DNA of 64,000 nt. Origin: Sulfuritalea sp. (GTDB lineage: Bacteria > Pseudomonadota > Gammaproteobacteria > Burkholderiales > Rhodocyclaceae). Numbering within the stretch: the stretch's first letter is position 1; each line of letters opens with the position of its first letter. The notes under the pieces were generated by a model that saw nothing but the letters and a program-made list of their open reading frames with translations, did no database searches and was not told the origin of the DNA. Made by a program: the position numbers and the translations under genes. Shown here piece by piece: positions 9,103 through 18,704 of this stretch. Where the stretch lies: assembly GCA_030651305.1 (NCBI GenBank), contig JAUSCI010000056.1, forward strand, positions 31,251 to 95,250, read 5' to 3'.

Positions 9103-10659
9103 TCACAGATCCTGCCCCGAATAGCTGAGATTGAACGACTTGTTGATCAGCGGAAAATCCGGAACGATGTTGTCCATCACCGCATGTTCCAGCAGCGGCC
9201 AGTTCTGCCACGAGGGGTCATGGCAATGACAGCGGCGGATGCTGCCCGCCTCCAGTTCCAGCGTCACCAGCACGTCGCCGCGCCAGCCCTCGACCCAGCC
9301 GGCGCCGATGCCGTTGGCGGGCAAGGCGTCGAGTGGGACTAGCGACCTGCCCTGCGGCAGGCGGGCGATGATCTCGCGGATCAGGCGCAGCGACTCGAAG
9401 ATTTCCTCGAAGCGCACCGTCACTCGCGCCGCCACGTCGCCGTTGCGGTGGCTGGTCATGACGGCTTGCAAGGCCGCGTAGGGCTCCCAGGTGAAATCCA
9501 TGCGCAGGTCGCTGGCCTGCGCGCTGGCCCGGCCGGCCATGCCGCACAGGCCGAGCTGCCCCGCCAGCCTGGGTGAAACCCGCCCGGTGGTGAGGAAGCG
9601 ATCCTGCAGGCCGCCATGCTCTTCGTAGATATCCTTCAGTGTCCGCACTTCGGCCTCGATCGCATCGCATTGGCTGCGGATGCGTTCGCCCCTCGCCACA
9701 TCGAGATCAATGGCAACACCACCGGGAACAATCCGGTCCATCATGAAGCGGTGGCCGAACAGTTCGCGATTCAGCCGCAGCCAGTCCTCCTTGAGTCGCG
9801 AGAACTGGGCCAGACCGAAACCCAGCGCCGCATCGTTGCCCAGCGCACCTAGATCGCCCAGATGATTGGCCACCCGCTCGCGCTCCAGCAGCAGGGCGCG
9901 CAACCAGCGCGCGCGCCACGAAATCTCGCAGCCGGCCATCGATTCGAGCGCCATGCAATAGGCCCAGCCAAAAGCCACCGTCGTATCACCGGAAACGCGC
10001 CCGGCCAGACGATGTCCTTCCAGCGGCGCGGTGCGCTCGAACAGCTTTTCGATGCCCTTGTGCTTGTAACCCAGGTGCTGTTCCAGCCGCAATACGCGCT
10101 CGCCGACCACCGAAAAGCGGAAGTGCCCCGGCTCGATGATTCCCGCGTGAACCGGACCGACCGCTATCTCGTGCACGCCGTCGCCCTCGACCATGACGAA
10201 GGGGTAGGACTCGGGGGTCGCGGCGAACGACTCGGCACCGGTATTCTCCCGGCGCAAGGGAAAATAGTCCTCCGGCCAGGCGCCATGCCGCAACCACGGG
10301 CGCTGGTCCTTCACTTCCTCGGCCACCAGGCCCATCAGATCGCGACAGGCGCGCTGCATGCGCCCCGCCGCGGGAAAGACCCTTGCGATGTCGGGATAGG
10401 ACGGTTGCACCGGAGCCAGGGTCTCGGCCAGGGGTAAACTCAGCCAGACCAGGCCTTCGGCCATCGCGTAGGCAACCGAAACGGCAAAGCCGCCGTCAAT
10501 CCCGCGCCGGTCGGAACCCCACAGCGAAACCAGCCGGCCGCCGACCAGATCAACCGCCGCCGGCGCTGCCTGCCATTGTTCGCGCGTCACCGTGGCGCGC
10601 TGCATCGGCAGCGGCCCGGGCACAGCCTGAAATTGGCAATTGAGTGCGGAGAGCGACAT
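9103..10659 (-). CDS. Ehr-type NuoC/NuoD-fusion large subunit (cluster B, no NiFe site)
   Basis: A 518-residue paralogue of the large subunit at 2058-3656, with the same family blocks (GPVHAGIIEPGHFRF, GYKHKGIEK, ERERVANHLGD, GHRFMMD). The two places where hydrogenases have Cys-x-x-Cys read RVSGDTTVAFGW and HDPSWQNW, so the NiFe site is again absent. The N-terminal third is NuoC-like. It starts five bases after the hyfF-like stop. With the membrane and small subunits it should form a complex-I-like connecting module whose electron donor is not encoded here. Confidence 0.88.
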   Translation of the reverse strand: MSLSALNCQFQAVPGPLPMQRATVTREQWQAAPAAVDLVGGRLVSLWGSDRRGIDGGFAVSVAYAMAEGLVWLSLPLAETLAPVQPSYPDIARVFPAAGRMQRACRDLMGLVAEEVKDQRPWLRHGAWPEDYFPLRRENTGAESFAATPESYPFVMVEGDGVHEIAVGPVHAGIIEPGHFRFSVVGERVLRLEQHLGYKHKGIEKLFERTAPLEGHRLAGRVSGDTTVAFGWAYCMALESMAGCEISWRARWLRALLLERERVANHLGDLGALGNDAALGFGLAQFSRLKEDWLRLNRELFGHRFMMDRIVPGGVAIDLDVARGERIRSQCDAIEAEVRTLKDIYEEHGGLQDRFLTTGRVSPRLAGQLGLCGMAGRASAQASDLRMDFTWEPYAALQAVMTSHRNGDVAARVTVRFEEIFESLRLIREIIARLPQGRSLVPLDALPANGIGAGWVEGWRGDVLVTLELEAGSIRRCHCHDPSWQNWPLLEHAVMDNIVPDFPLINKSFNLSYSGQDL

Positions 10660-10664
10660 TCAGG

Positions 10665-12119
10665 TCATCCTGCAATCATTTTGGCCGCCTGCTGGTACCA
10701 GCCCAACAGATATGGCGGAATGTAGAGGCCCAGCATCAGGCCCAGGCCGAGATGAGCAAACACCGGCAGAATCGCGGGCGGATGCTCCAGCGGCTTCAAG
10801 TCGGTGTCGCCAAATACCATCTCCTGGACGCGGCTGAAGATCGAGGCGAAGGCCACGCCCAGTGCCAGCAAGAGGAAGGGCGTCGCCCACGGCAGATCAC
10901 GCATCGCCGTGGTCAGAATCAGGAATTCGCTGGCAAAAACGCCGAAGGGCGGCATGCCGAGGATCGCCAGCGTACCCAGCAGCATTCCCCAGCCGACCAT
11001 GGGGTTGACCTTGATCAGCCCGCGAATTTTTTCCATCAGTTGGGTGCCGGCACTCTGCGTCGCGTGTCCGACCGCGAAGAAGATGGCCGACTTGATCAGC
11101 GAATGGACGGTCATGTGCAGCAGGCCGGCAAAGTTGGCAACCGGCCCGCCCAGACCAAAGGCAAAAGTCATCAGGCCCATATGCTCGATCGAGGAATAGG
11201 CGAACATGCGTTTGACATCCTTCTGCCGCGAAAGAAAAAATGCCGCGGCCACCACCGAGAGCAGGCCGAAGCCGATCATCAGGTTGCCGGCCAGATGGTT
11301 GTGCAACGCCCCATCGGTGAGCACCTTGCAGCGCAGGACGGCGTACAACGCAACGTTGAGCAGCAGTCCCGAGAGCACCGCCGAAATCGGCGTCGGACCT
11401 TCGGCATGGGCATCGGGCAGCCAGTTATGCACCGGCACCAGGCCGACCTTGGTACCGTAACCCAGGAGCAGAAAAACAAAGGCCAGTGCCATGACATTGG
11501 GTTCGAGCTGACCCTTCACCGCATCCAGGTTGGTCCATAACAGGGCGCCGCCGCCGGCCCCGATCACCTTGTCGGCGGCGAGGTAGAGCAGGATGGTGCC
11601 GAATAGCGCCTGAGCGATGCCGACACCGCACAGAATGAAATACTTCCATGCGGCTTCGAGGCTGGCCGCAGTGCGATAGACGCTGACCAGCAGCACGGTG
11701 GTCAGCGTTGCCGCCTCCATCGCCACCCAGAGGATGCCCAGATTGTTGGTCGACAAGGCCACCAGCATGGTGAAGTTGAACATCTGGTACATGCTGTGAT
11801 ACAGACGCATCCGCTTCGGCGTCATCTTGCCGTGATCGCGCTCGACGCGCATGTAGGGACGCGAGAACACCGATGTGGTGAAGCCGACAAAAGCGGTCAG
11901 CGCAATCAGGAAAACGTTGAGCGGATCGACAAAGAACTGGTCGTCGAGGACCACCATCGGTCCGCCATCGATGATTCGGGAAGTCAGGAAACCGGCGGCG
12001 ATCAGGGTACAGAGGCTGACGCCGACGTTCACCTCGGGCGCGCAATCGCGATGCCCGCACAAGGCCAGAACGAAGCCGCCGAGCAGGGGGATGGCGAGAA
12101 CAAGCAGCAGGTATTCCAT
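10665..12119 (-). CDS. hyfF: Hydrogenase-4 component F-like proton-translocating membrane subunit (cluster B)
   Basis: A 484-residue multi-helix antiporter-like subunit, paralogue of the gene at 592-2061. It shares MEAATLTTVLLVS, KVGLVPVHNWLPDAH and AYSSIEHMGL. About 14 hydrophobic segments are visible, with the conserved Glu, Lys and His residues expected of NuoL/M-type ion channels. It lies six bases after the hyfE-like stop and six bases before the large-subunit start, inside a compact operon. Confidence 0.9.
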   Translation of the reverse strand: MEYLLLVLAIPLLGGFVLALCGHRDCAPEVNVGVSLCTLIAAGFLTSRIIDGGPMVVLDDQFFVDPLNVFLIALTAFVGFTTSVFSRPYMRVERDHGKMTPKRMRLYHSMYQMFNFTMLVALSTNNLGILWVAMEAATLTTVLLVSVYRTAASLEAAWKYFILCGVGIAQALFGTILLYLAADKVIGAGGGALLWTNLDAVKGQLEPNVMALAFVFLLLGYGTKVGLVPVHNWLPDAHAEGPTPISAVLSGLLLNVALYAVLRCKVLTDGALHNHLAGNLMIGFGLLSVVAAAFFLSRQKDVKRMFAYSSIEHMGLMTFAFGLGGPVANFAGLLHMTVHSLIKSAIFFAVGHATQSAGTQLMEKIRGLIKVNPMVGWGMLLGTLAILGMPPFGVFASEFLILTTAMRDLPWATPFLLLALGVAFASIFSRVQEMVFGDTDLKPLEHPPAILPVFAHLGLGLMLGLYIPPYLLGWYQQAAKMIAG

Positions 12120-12125
12120 CGCGGG

Positions 12126-12788
12126 CTAGTCTTCCTTGAGTTTTTCCAGATGCCGGATATCGAGGCTGTCGAACTGCTCGCGGATTTGGAACATGAACAC
12201 GCCGAGAATGAACACGCCGACCAGCACGTCGAAGGCAATGCCGAACTCGACCACCATCGGCATGCCATAGGTGGCGGACGTGGCGGCAAAGAACAGGCCG
12301 TTTTCCATCGACAGGAAGCCGATCACCTGCGGCACCGCCTTGGCCCGCGTGATCATCATCATGAAGGACAGCAGCACGCAGGCCAACGCAATGCCAAGCG
12401 TGCTGTGGGCAATTGACGAAGACAGCTTGGCGATCGGCAGCGCCAGGTTGAAGGCGAACACCACCAGCAGGATGCCGATCAGCATGGTGGTCGGAATATT
12501 GATCAGCGTCTCGACGTCCCATTTGACATTGAGGCGGTCGATCAAGCGGTGCAACAGGATCGGGATGACGATCACCTTGGTCACCAGGGTTATCGCGGCC
12601 GAGTAGTAAAGATGGTGTTGATTGGTGACGTAGGCGACCACCACGGTCGCCGCGACCAGCGTCGCCCCTTGCAGGGTGAACAAATGAATCACCGTCAGAA
12701 TGCGTCGCTGCGACAGCATGGCGAAGGACAGCAGCAGCAGCACCGAGGCAAACAGGTTGATGGACTGGATCAGGTAGGCGTGCATCAT
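12126..12788 (-). CDS. hyfE: Hydrogenase-4 component E-like membrane subunit (cluster B)
   Basis: A 220-residue HyfE-type protein with six to seven predicted helices, NuoK-related, complete here. The start is placed at the first of two adjacent ATGs (12788 or 12785) because it overlaps the hyfC-like stop (TGATG). The longer open frame upstream is a shadow inside hyfC. The C-terminal hydrophilic tail (SLDIRHLEKLKED) ends just before the hyfF-like gene. Confidence 0.9.
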   Translation of the reverse strand: MMHAYLIQSINLFASVLLLLSFAMLSQRRILTVIHLFTLQGATLVAATVVVAYVTNQHHLYYSAAITLVTKVIVIPILLHRLIDRLNVKWDVETLINIPTTMLIGILLVVFAFNLALPIAKLSSSIAHSTLGIALACVLLSFMMMITRAKAVPQVIGFLSMENGLFFAATSATYGMPMVVEFGIAFDVLVGVFILGVFMFQIREQFDSLDIRHLEKLKED

Positions 12789-13735
12789 CACGAACCGAGC
12801 AGGAGATGCACCAGCATGCCGATCACCGCCAGCATGAAGGCGGTGGCAAGAAATTCCGAAACGCGGAAAATGCGCATTTTGGCGCTGGCGGTCTCGATCA
12901 GCGCCATCGTCGCGCCGCCGATGGCCAGTTTGAATACCAGCATGGGCAGCGCCAGCAGCATCTCCTCCGGCGAGCCCACTTCGGCGATGCCCCAGGGAAA
13001 GAACAGCGTGAGACCGATGCAGGAATAGGCAAACAGCTTGAGGCTGGCGGCCCACTCCATCAGCGCGAGATGGCGGCCCGAATACTCCAGGATCAGCGCT
13101 TCGTGGATCATAGTCAGTTCCAGATGGGTGGACGGATTGTCGACCGGAATGCGTGCGTTCTCGGCCAATGCCACCATGGTGAACGCAATGCCGGCGAAGG
13201 CCATGCTCGGATAGATGACGAACTCGCGGTGGGCCAGCGTCTCGACGATGCTGGTGAGCGACGTCGACTGCGTGATCAGGGAGGCCGAGAACAGCACCAT
13301 CAGCAACGCCGGTTCGGCGAGAAAACCGATCAGCATCTCGCGGCGCGCGCCGAGACTGCCGAAAGCGGTGCCGATATCCATCGCCGCCAGGGAAATGAAG
13401 ACGCGGGCGAAGGCGAACAGCCCCACCAGAGCGATGGCGTCGGCCGCCGGCGACAGCGGCAAGTCGGTGGACAAGGTGGGAATGATGGCGCTGGCCATGA
13501 CCATGCAGCCGAAGACGATATACGGCGCGACGCGAAACAACTGCGAGGCGTGCTCGGCAACCACCGATTCCTTGTGGAACAACTTGCGCAGCATCCGGTA
13601 TTGCAGGAGCAGACTCGGCGCCGACTTGTTCTGCAGCCAGGCCCGGCACTGGTTCGCCCAGCCCGTCAGGAGCGGCGCCAGCAGCAGGGCGGCAACGATT
13701 TCCAGCAACTGGGAGAAGACGCCCGACCAGCTCAT
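12788..13735 (-). CDS. hyfC: Hydrogenase-4 component C-like membrane subunit (NuoH family)
   Basis: A 315-residue NuoH/HycD-type integral membrane protein that anchors the soluble arm of complex-I-like enzymes. Eight hydrophobic segments are visible. Family features include the NARIPVDNPSTHLELTMIHE segment, which carries the charged residues of the quinone-chamber helix region, and ALILEYSGRH just after it. It overlaps the hyfB-like stop by four bases and the hyfE-like start by one base. Cluster A must have an equivalent outside the window if it is complete. Confidence 0.9.
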   Translation of the reverse strand: MSWSGVFSQLLEIVAALLLAPLLTGWANQCRAWLQNKSAPSLLLQYRMLRKLFHKESVVAEHASQLFRVAPYIVFGCMVMASAIIPTLSTDLPLSPAADAIALVGLFAFARVFISLAAMDIGTAFGSLGARREMLIGFLAEPALLMVLFSASLITQSTSLTSIVETLAHREFVIYPSMAFAGIAFTMVALAENARIPVDNPSTHLELTMIHEALILEYSGRHLALMEWAASLKLFAYSCIGLTLFFPWGIAEVGSPEEMLLALPMLVFKLAIGGATMALIETASAKMRIFRVSEFLATAFMLAVIGMLVHLLLGS

Positions 13736-15759
13736 AGTCTCACCAGCACCAGCATGGCAATCAGGGTGACGAAGCTGTACAGCAGATAAACCGAAATGCG
13801 CCCCTGCTGCAAGCGCCCGACGAGCTTGGCCACCGCTTCCGTCGTCGCCGCGATCGGCAGGTAGATCCAGTGCCAGAAATGATCATCGACGCTGACGCTG
13901 TAGACCGGCTTCTCGTCGAAGGGCGTGGGATGCTTGATGTCCATGCGGAAGAAGGGATCGAACATCCTGCGGATCGGCTGACCGAAGCCCTCGGCGGTGT
14001 CCTGCATGCGCGCGTTGCCGGCCGGGTAGCCGCAATCCCAGGGCGCGGCGCGACGCAACTGGCCGCGATAGAGCAAGCGCACCATGATGACAGCCAGGTA
14101 GAAGCTCGCGGCTCCGACGACAAGAAACACCAGCGGCGCGTAACTGGCCCGCTCGACAGACATCGGCGCCAGCAGGAACCAGCCATTGGCGCGAACGGTG
14201 TCGGCCAGGTTGTGCCCGATCAGAAGCGCCGTGACACGACCGATCGGCTCGATGATCTGCACCGGAAACAGGCCGAGCACAAGACAGCCGGCCACCAGCC
14301 AGAGCAGTCCCGCCCGCTCCAGCCAGCCGGCATCATGCGCCTGGGCCAGCTTGGCCTCGCGTGGCTGCCCGAGGAATATCACGCCAAAGAACTTGACCAT
14401 GGCGAACCCAGCCAGCGCCGCCACCAGTGCCACGGCCGCCGCCACCACCGGGATCAGCATGTTGAGGAAGGGATCGGGCAGGCCCGGCGTGAACAGGAAG
14501 CTTTGCAACAGCAGCCACTCGGAAACAAAACCACCGAACGGCGGCAGACCGGAACTGGCCAGCACCCCGACCAGAGTGACCCAGGCCACCCAGGGCATGT
14601 AGCGCATCAGGCCGCCCAGGCGACCCAGGTTGCGTTCGCCCGTGGCATGCAGCACCGAACCGGTGCCGAGGAACAGCAGGCTCTTGAAAAAGGCGTGGCT
14701 GGCGACGTGATAGAGGCAGGCGGTGAGCGCCAGGGCCGCCAGCGCGTCCATGTGGTAGGCCTTGAACAGAACGCCGAGTCCCATGCCGACACAAAGCAAG
14801 CCTATGTTCTCGATCGAAGAATAGGCCAGCAGGCGCTTCATGTCGGTCTGCACGGCGCTGAAGATGACACCGAACAGGGCGGTGACCAGACCCAGGGCAA
14901 GCAGGATCACGCCCCACCACCACAACTGCATTTGCAGGAGATCGAAACTCACCCGCAGCAAACCGTAGATCGCCGTCTTCAGCATCACGCCGCTCATCAG
15001 CGCTGAAACCGGCGAGGGCGCTGCCGGGTGCGCCTCGGGCAGCCAGATGTGCAAAGGCAGGATGCCGGCCTTGGCGCCGAAACCGAACACCGCAAGCAGA
15101 AACGCGGCCGAGGACCAGAAAGACGAGAGCTGCTGGCCGCGCATGTTGTCAAAGGTGTAGTCGCCGGTGTTCGCCTGCAACACGCCGAAGCAGAGCAGGA
15201 TGGCGATGGCGCCGATGTGCGCGATCAGCAGGTAGAGATAACCGGCACGGCGAATCGCGGCAATACGGTGATTGCTGGTGACCAGGAAGAACGAGGACAG
15301 CGCCATGGTTTCCCACATCACCATGAACGCGTAGGCGTCGTCGGCCAGCACCACCAGCACCATGCTCGTCAGAAAAAGGTGGTACTGAAAACATAGCAGG
15401 CCCGGCGGCGTGCCTTCGCCCTTGCGGAAGTAGCCGGCGGCAAAAATAGACACGCCGGCGCCGACACTGCCGATCACCGCAATGAACAGGGCCGAAAGTG
15501 CGTCTAACCGGAGATGGAAGGGAAGGCCGGGCAGGCCCAGCGGCAGTACCGCCGTCTCGGGCGATTCGAATATCGCCGACAGCGCGACCAGAAAAACGCC
15601 AAGGCAGACCAACCCGCCGAGGGGGAACAAAACGTGTGAAACGAAGCGGAAGCGCCGCAGCGCGAAGATGCCGAGCGCACCCACGACGAGCCAGGCGCCA
15701 CACAGCAACAGCAGCCAGTCGAGATGGAGCAGGCTGGCTAACACTTTAGCAGGAGGCAA
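13732..15759 (-). CDS. hyfB: Hydrogenase-4 component B-like proton-translocating membrane subunit
   Basis: A 675-residue NuoL/HyfB-type subunit with about 14 to 16 helices and an extended C-terminal region (DCGYPAGNARMQDTAEGFGQPIRRMF), typical of HyfB/HycC. Core motifs are MWETMAL, KAGILPLHIWLPEAHPAAPSPVSALMSG and AYSSIENIGL. The start is uncertain: TTG at 15759 is used, GTG at 15744 is an alternative, and neither has a strong Shine-Dalgarno sequence. It is first in hyfB-C-E-F-G-I and lies 159 bases downstream of a SulP transporter on the same strand, so the two probably share a transcript. Confidence 0.9.
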   Translation of the reverse strand: MPPAKVLASLLHLDWLLLLCGAWLVVGALGIFALRRFRFVSHVLFPLGGLVCLGVFLVALSAIFESPETAVLPLGLPGLPFHLRLDALSALFIAVIGSVGAGVSIFAAGYFRKGEGTPPGLLCFQYHLFLTSMVLVVLADDAYAFMVMWETMALSSFFLVTSNHRIAAIRRAGYLYLLIAHIGAIAILLCFGVLQANTGDYTFDNMRGQQLSSFWSSAAFLLAVFGFGAKAGILPLHIWLPEAHPAAPSPVSALMSGVMLKTAIYGLLRVSFDLLQMQLWWWGVILLALGLVTALFGVIFSAVQTDMKRLLAYSSIENIGLLCVGMGLGVLFKAYHMDALAALALTACLYHVASHAFFKSLLFLGTGSVLHATGERNLGRLGGLMRYMPWVAWVTLVGVLASSGLPPFGGFVSEWLLLQSFLFTPGLPDPFLNMLIPVVAAAVALVAALAGFAMVKFFGVIFLGQPREAKLAQAHDAGWLERAGLLWLVAGCLVLGLFPVQIIEPIGRVTALLIGHNLADTVRANGWFLLAPMSVERASYAPLVFLVVGAASFYLAVIMVRLLYRGQLRRAAPWDCGYPAGNARMQDTAEGFGQPIRRMFDPFFRMDIKHPTPFDEKPVYSVSVDDHFWHWIYLPIAATTEAVAKLVGRLQQGRISVYLLYSFVTLIAMLVLVRL

Positions 15760-15918
15760 GGCAAGCCCTGGGGCTGGCGGGGATCGTTCGGCAAAATGGC
15801 AGTCATCGTATCGTCGGCGCGTCCGCCCTTGCCAGCCGGCAATGCAGGAGTTGGCGCGAAAAGGTTTATTTTACTGCGGCTTTGCCTGCTCGCGACCATC
15901 GCGCGAAGACCCGCATCA

Positions 15919-18051
15919 TCAGAATCGCGTCGCCGGCATGGGCCGCAGCGGGCTGGCGAAATCGTCCTGGCCGCGCTCGGCGGCCCATCCATGGATTGTC
16001 GCGAGCGCCATGTCGGCGGTGGCGAAGATGTGCTTCTGCGAAATGTAGTCGAACAGGCCGGTAGCGCGCATGACGTCGATCACCTGCTTCTTCAGACCAG
16101 AGAAGACGACCGTGACACCATTGCCACGCAACCGCTCGACCAGATGGTGCATTACTTCCTCGCCCGATGCATCGATCTCGTTGATGCCGTTGCCGACCAC
16201 CAGCAGGTAGGAAGCCTTCGGATTGGCCGCGACGGCGTCGAGAATCGCTTCCTCAAAAAAGGAAACATTGGCGAAGTAGAGCCGGCCGTCGAAACGCACG
16301 GCCGTCACCAGATCCGAGCCTGGCAGGTGGTTGATCGCGGCGTCGCGCAGACTGCCATCGGCATGGCGACCGAGGATGGCTACGCGCGGCGTCATGGTGC
16401 GATATAGATAGAGGCCGATGGCCAGGCCGGCCCCGATCATGATGCCGCTGTCGAGATGCGGCGCAAACCCGACGGTGGCGAAAAAGGTGACACCCGCAGC
16501 GATGCCGTCGTGCTTGTTGGCGTGCCAGGCATGCTTGACGGCCTCGAAGTTGATGAGGCCGATCACCGCCATGATGATCACCGCCGCCAGCACCGCCTGC
16601 GGCAGGTGGTAGAGCAGCGGCGTCAGAAACAGCAATGTCAGCAAGACGAACAGGCCGGTAAACACCGAGGACATGCCGGTCATGGCGCCGGCGTTGATAT
16701 TCACCGCCGAGCGCGAGAACGAGCCGGAAACCGGGAACGCATGGCTGAAGCTGCCGACGATGTTGGCCAGACCCTGGCCGATGAGTTCCTGGTTCGGGTC
16801 GATCTTCTGTTTGGTCTTGGCCGCGATGGCCTTGGCGATGGAAATAGCCTCCATGAAACCGACCAGCGAGATAACGATGGCGGCGGAAAGCAGGCTGCCG
16901 ATCATGCTCCAGGAAATCCGCGGCGCGCTGATCGAAGGCAGACCCTCTGGCACATTGCCCACCACCTCGCCGCCGCCGGTGAGCTTCAAGTCGCCGCCGC
17001 CCGCCTTGGGGATACGCCAGAGGCGGCCATCGGCCTGCATGCCGGCGGGTACCTTACCGGATGCATGGAAGATATCAGGCTGGGCATTGCTACCGGCGAC
17101 ACGCTCGAACGCCATGCTGCGGATAGCGCGGTTGCGGCGGCGATTTTCGTCCTCGCGATCCTTGAGTTGCAACTTCGCCAGTTCGATCTCGTAATTTATT
17201 GTCACCGCCTCGTGGGAAAGTTCGCCATGGCCTTTTTGCAGCGCCTTCAGTTCCGCCGCCTTGATGCCGATCTGGTCGGTGATTTCCTTGATCCGCCCGT
17301 CGGTGCGGGCAAACTCGGTCAGCAGCGCCCTGGCTTCCGGCTCGGCGATTTGTTCGATGCGAGCAGAAGCGTTGCGCTCGAAGCCTATCGACCATGACAC
17401 CACGGTGGTCAGCGCCACGGCTATCAGCACGCCAGGCAGCTTCGGCGCCCAGCGGCGAATTACCCACATGATGGCAATGGCTGCCACCCCCATCATCAGG
17501 GACGGCAGGTGGGTATCGCCGACCTGCTGCACCACGCCCCAGATGTCCTCGACGAAATGCTCGGAGCGGCCCATCGGCACCCCGATCAGCTTGTTGACCT
17601 GCGACAGTCCGATAATCATCGCCGCCGCATTGGTGAAGCCGACTATTACCGGATGCGAAAGGAAGTTAACGATGACGCCAAGCTTGAATATACCGAGCGC
17701 GAGTTGTACCAGACCCACCATCAGCGACAGCATGATTGCCAGCGCCACGAATTCTTCAGAGCCCACCGCCGCCAACGGAGAGAGGCTCGATGCCGTCAGG
17801 AGCGACACCACCGCCACCGGCCCGGTACCGAGCTGGTTCGACGAGCCCCACATCGCCGCCACCATCACCGGAAGGAAGGCCGCGTAGAGTCCGTAGTAGG
17901 CCGGCATGCCGGCGAGCTGGGCGTAGGCCATCGACTGCGGCACCAGCACCAGCGCCACGGTGAGACCGGCGAGGAAGTCGGCGCGGAAGATCGATCCCGA
18001 ATAGGGAAACCAGCGCAGGAAGGGGAACAGGGTCTTGAACGACAGCTTCAT
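15919..18051 (-). CDS. SulP-family anion transporter with STAS domain and large hydrophilic insert
   Basis: A 710-residue SulP/SLC26-type secondary anion transporter (sulfate, bicarbonate or similar). The membrane domain starts with DFLAGLTVALVLVPQSMAYAQLAGMP, the SulP signature. A STAS domain occupies about residues 570-690. A charged segment of roughly 110 to 120 residues (about residues 230-345), likely coiled coil, interrupts the membrane domain before VGNVPEGLPSISAP. That insert is also present in the SulP at 22018-24168 but not in the one at 24393-26966. The gene lies between a small unknown gene and hyfB. Bicarbonate is a plausible substrate from context but cannot be read from the sequence. 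Confidence 0.92.
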   Translation of the reverse strand: MKLSFKTLFPFLRWFPYSGSIFRADFLAGLTVALVLVPQSMAYAQLAGMPAYYGLYAAFLPVMVAAMWGSSNQLGTGPVAVVSLLTASSLSPLAAVGSEEFVALAIMLSLMVGLVQLALGIFKLGVIVNFLSHPVIVGFTNAAAMIIGLSQVNKLIGVPMGRSEHFVEDIWGVVQQVGDTHLPSLMMGVAAIAIMWVIRRWAPKLPGVLIAVALTTVVSWSIGFERNASARIEQIAEPEARALLTEFARTDGRIKEITDQIGIKAAELKALQKGHGELSHEAVTINYEIELAKLQLKDREDENRRRNRAIRSMAFERVAGSNAQPDIFHASGKVPAGMQADGRLWRIPKAGGGDLKLTGGGEVVGNVPEGLPSISAPRISWSMIGSLLSAAIVISLVGFMEAISIAKAIAAKTKQKIDPNQELIGQGLANIVGSFSHAFPVSGSFSRSAVNINAGAMTGMSSVFTGLFVLLTLLFLTPLLYHLPQAVLAAVIIMAVIGLINFEAVKHAWHANKHDGIAAGVTFFATVGFAPHLDSGIMIGAGLAIGLYLYRTMTPRVAILGRHADGSLRDAAINHLPGSDLVTAVRFDGRLYFANVSFFEEAILDAVAANPKASYLLVVGNGINEIDASGEEVMHHLVERLRGNGVTVVFSGLKKQVIDVMRATGLFDYISQKHIFATADMALATIHGWAAERGQDDFASPLRPMPATRF

Positions 18052-18060
18052 GATCGGCGA

Positions 18061-18465
18061 TCAGTTGGTTTCATGGTTCGGAGTCCTGGCCGGGGCAGCT
18101 GTTACCAAAGGGCAGGCGAGCTTGGCCCACGGATCCGACGCACGATTGGCGGCCACGCTTTCCCAACCCTCAAGTGAATCAATGACCACGGTCGAGATGC
18201 ATGCGTGGGAGTTGGCGTAATCGACGATATCGCGACGGCGCAGGTTTGGCTTCTGGGTCAGGGTGTACACCACCCCGCCCTCACGCAAGGCCGTGACCAG
18301 ATCGGCAACCTCGGCCGGCAACTCGTCGCCCTCGGCAAGTACCAGGATGTCGAGACCGGCCGCCATCCTCTGGCACAGGCTGAGGGTCGAGACGAGCAGC
18401 CGCGGATCAATGCGCCCCGCACGAACCGCGAGCAACACCTTGTGATCGTACTTGGAGCGGATCAT
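18061..18465 (-). CDS. Conserved-looking hypothetical protein upstream of SulP
   Basis: A 134-residue soluble protein with alternating beta-strand and helix pattern (KVLLAVRAG, LDILVLAEGD, GVVYTLTQ, ACISTVVIDS), suggesting a Rossmann-like or Usp-like fold, but no family is recognised. It ends nine bases before the SulP start and overlaps the preceding small gene, so it is probably co-transcribed with both from the sigma-54-type promoter near 18690. A role in controlling the transporter is inference from position only. Confidence 0.65.
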   Translation of the reverse strand: MIRSKYDHKVLLAVRAGRIDPRLLVSTLSLCQRMAAGLDILVLAEGDELPAEVADLVTALREGGVVYTLTQKPNLRRRDIVDYANSHACISTVVIDSLEGWESVAANRASDPWAKLACPLVTAAPARTPNHETN

Positions 18466-18634
18466 GGTCAGTTGGCACCAATGGCAGGCTGCTGGAATTT
18501 GTCGAAATCAGAAAATCGTTTTGCAGGCGCTCGCGAACGTAGGCGACTTCGCGGGCGCTCTCAGCTTCACTCGGTTCGCCGAACGCGCGCGCGACGAACT
18601 GAGTTCTAAGTCTTTCAAACCAGGCGGACAGCAT
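18407..18634 (-). CDS. Small hypothetical protein, first gene behind the sigma-54-type promoter
   Basis: A 75-residue open frame starting MLSAWFERLRTQFVARAFG. Its start is supported by GAGGAGA about eight bases upstream of the ATG. The first 55 to 60 residues look like a natural basic, helical protein. The last part overlaps the following gene by 59 bases in another frame, so the C-terminus may have been extended by loss of an earlier stop. No family is recognised. Confidence 0.55.
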   Translation of the reverse strand: MLSAWFERLRTQFVARAFGEPSEAESAREVAYVRERLQNDFLISTNSSSLPLVPTDHDPLQVRSQGVARGSCGAH

Positions 18635-18683
18635 GGCGAGTTCTCCTCAATAAACTTCTGTTCTGAAAAATGCCGTATCGGAG

Positions 18684-18704
18684 GTAATGCAGCATTCGTG
18701 CCGC
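18684..18704 (-). promoter_or_regulatory. Candidate sigma-54 promoter for the SulP-hyf operon
   Basis: Read on the - strand the sequence is CGGCACG-AATG-CTGCAT. The invariant GG (18702-18701) and GC (18690-18689) are exactly ten bases apart, and GGCACG is an ideal -24 element. The expected start of transcription is about 18678, 44 bases upstream of the first ATG at 18634. An NtrC-type sigma-54 activator is encoded divergently 1.8 kb away, which strengthens the call. Confidence 0.75.

Noticed and set aside
8282..9342. Long + strand open frames opposite cluster B and throughout hyf, sulP and hem genes
   Set aside because: They are GC-skew shadows of the real genes on the opposite strand, with Arg/His/Gln-rich translations.
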